A DNA stretch of 33,250 nt from CAZAQS01 sp964486825. Lineage in GTDB: Bacteria; Chloroflexota; Anaerolineae; Anaerolineales; UBA4823. Location of the stretch: contig CAZAQS010000021.1 of the NCBI GenBank assembly GCA_964486825.1, positions 1 through 33,250 of the forward strand, given 5' to 3'. Under the pieces are notes generated by a model that worked only from the letters and a program-made list of their open reading frames with translations, made no database searches and was not told the DNA's origin. A program made the translations under genes and the position numbers. Positions 32,732 to 33,250 of the stretch are shown here, in pieces (positions within the stretch are counted from its first letter, which is position 1; every line of letters begins with the position of its first letter).

Positions 32732-33250
32732 TCAACTCACCTGTTTGTCATACATGAGCAGAATCTTGGCCTTCGAGCCAGGCAATTCACTGATCATTTC
32801 ATAGGCTTTCGAGGCTTGTTCAAATGGGATCCTTTCCCAAATTAACGGCTTTACACTTAGTTTTCGTTCTTCAAGCAAGCCTATGGCTGTTCGCTCAATC
32901 CGCGACAAATCCCACATCGGCTGGTTCCGATGGGAGCAGTTCCATACGGGCATGCTTGAACGTAGAGTTATCCGGTTATGATGCCATTCGCGCGCTAAAT
33001 CCAAATGATTGCTTGAATCACCATAATAACCCGCGGTCACAACCATGCCCTCTTTGTGGACACAGCGAATTGCCTGTTGTAGAGCGGCGTAAGCACCTGC
33101 TATCTCCAGGGCTACATCCACGCCGTAACCTCCGGTCGCTTGCTTGATTTCTATGCCTACATCGCACTGCTGAGGATTGAATACCAGATCTGCGCCCAGC
33201 TCCTCAGCCAGCTTAAGACGTTCAAGGATAGGATCGATCGCGATAACTTT
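32732..33250 (-). CDS. zinc-type alcohol/polyol dehydrogenase, C-terminal half (cut by window edge)
   Basis: The frame is open from the right edge to the stop at 32732-32734, giving 172 residues of the C-terminal half of a medium-chain dehydrogenase. Visible parts are the end of the nucleotide-binding fold (KVIAIDPILERLKLAEELGADLVFNP), the VDVALEIAG segment typical of this superfamily, and the closing PFEQASKAYEMI. The zinc-binding N-terminal half lies outside the window. Together with the adjoining Gfo/Idh/MocA gene it suggests an oxidation step on a sugar or polyol. Confidence 0.9.
   Translation of the reverse strand, partial: KVIAIDPILERLKLAEELGADLVFNPQQCDVGIEIKQATGGYGVDVALEIAGAYAALQQAIRCVHKEGMVVTAGYYGDSSNHLDLAREWHHNRITLRSSMPVWNCSHRNQPMWDLSRIERTAIGLLEERKLSVKPLIWERIPFEQASKAYEMISELPGSKAKILLMYDKQVS

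Noticed and set aside
1..33250. tRNA or rRNA genes, CRISPR arrays, insertion sequences, phage genes or att sites
   Set aside because: No cloverleaf-like conserved arms, no spaced repeats, and no transposase or integrase motifs were seen on reading either strand.

Overview
The window is one long carbohydrate-use region from a bacterium, most likely of the Chloroflexota (Anaerolineae type). That placement rests on style: a Tat-type lipoprotein solute-binding protein with a Pro/Thr/Gln/Ala linker, an abundance of UroD-fold and DUF1680-type proteins beside glycoside hydrolases, GC near one half, and clear Shine-Dalgarno sites. It is an inference, not a match to a named genome. Two runs of exactly 10 N mark scaffold joins, so this is probably a metagenome or draft assembly. 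Apart from one short plus-strand unit (a broken GntR gene and a GH116 hydrolase), every gene is on the minus strand.

Reading the minus strand from the right: block D (33250 to 26190) holds a zinc-type dehydrogenase (cut by the window edge), a Gfo/Idh/MocA oxidoreductase, a GH127-like hydrolase, a D-2-hydroxyacid dehydrogenase, an RraA-like aldolase, a second Gfo/Idh/MocA protein and a DUF6282-type amidohydrolase. It looks like an oxidative sugar or sugar-acid route. Block C is the plus-strand GH116 gene fused to the tail of a GntR regulator that has lost its middle. Block A (22999 to 12736) runs from a good sigma-70-like promoter through GH2, GH4, a UroD-fold protein, an ADP-ribosylglycohydrolase-fold protein with beta-sandwich C-terminal domains, and a second GH2.

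Block B starts at another good promoter with a LacI-type double operator just downstream (12631-12694). It contains a UroD-fold protein, an aldose-1-epimerase-like protein, a cupin phosphoglucose isomerase and a GH127-like hydrolase, joined by 2-4 base stop/start overlaps. It continues into a CUT1 ABC importer (binding protein plus two permeases, no ATPase here), an isochorismatase-like hydrolase, a LacI regulator, a class II aldolase, a PfkB kinase and a ROK kinase (cut at the left edge).

None of the hydrolases shows a signal peptide. The simplest model is that the ABC importer brings in short oligosaccharides, the cytoplasmic GH2, GH4, GH116 and GH127 enzymes split them, and the mutarotase, ROK kinase, isomerase, PfkB kinase and aldolase feed the sugars into central metabolism while block D handles an oxidised branch. 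The least explained parts are the ADP-ribosylglycohydrolase-fold protein, the two UroD-fold proteins and several hydrolases or aldolases with altered active-site residues.
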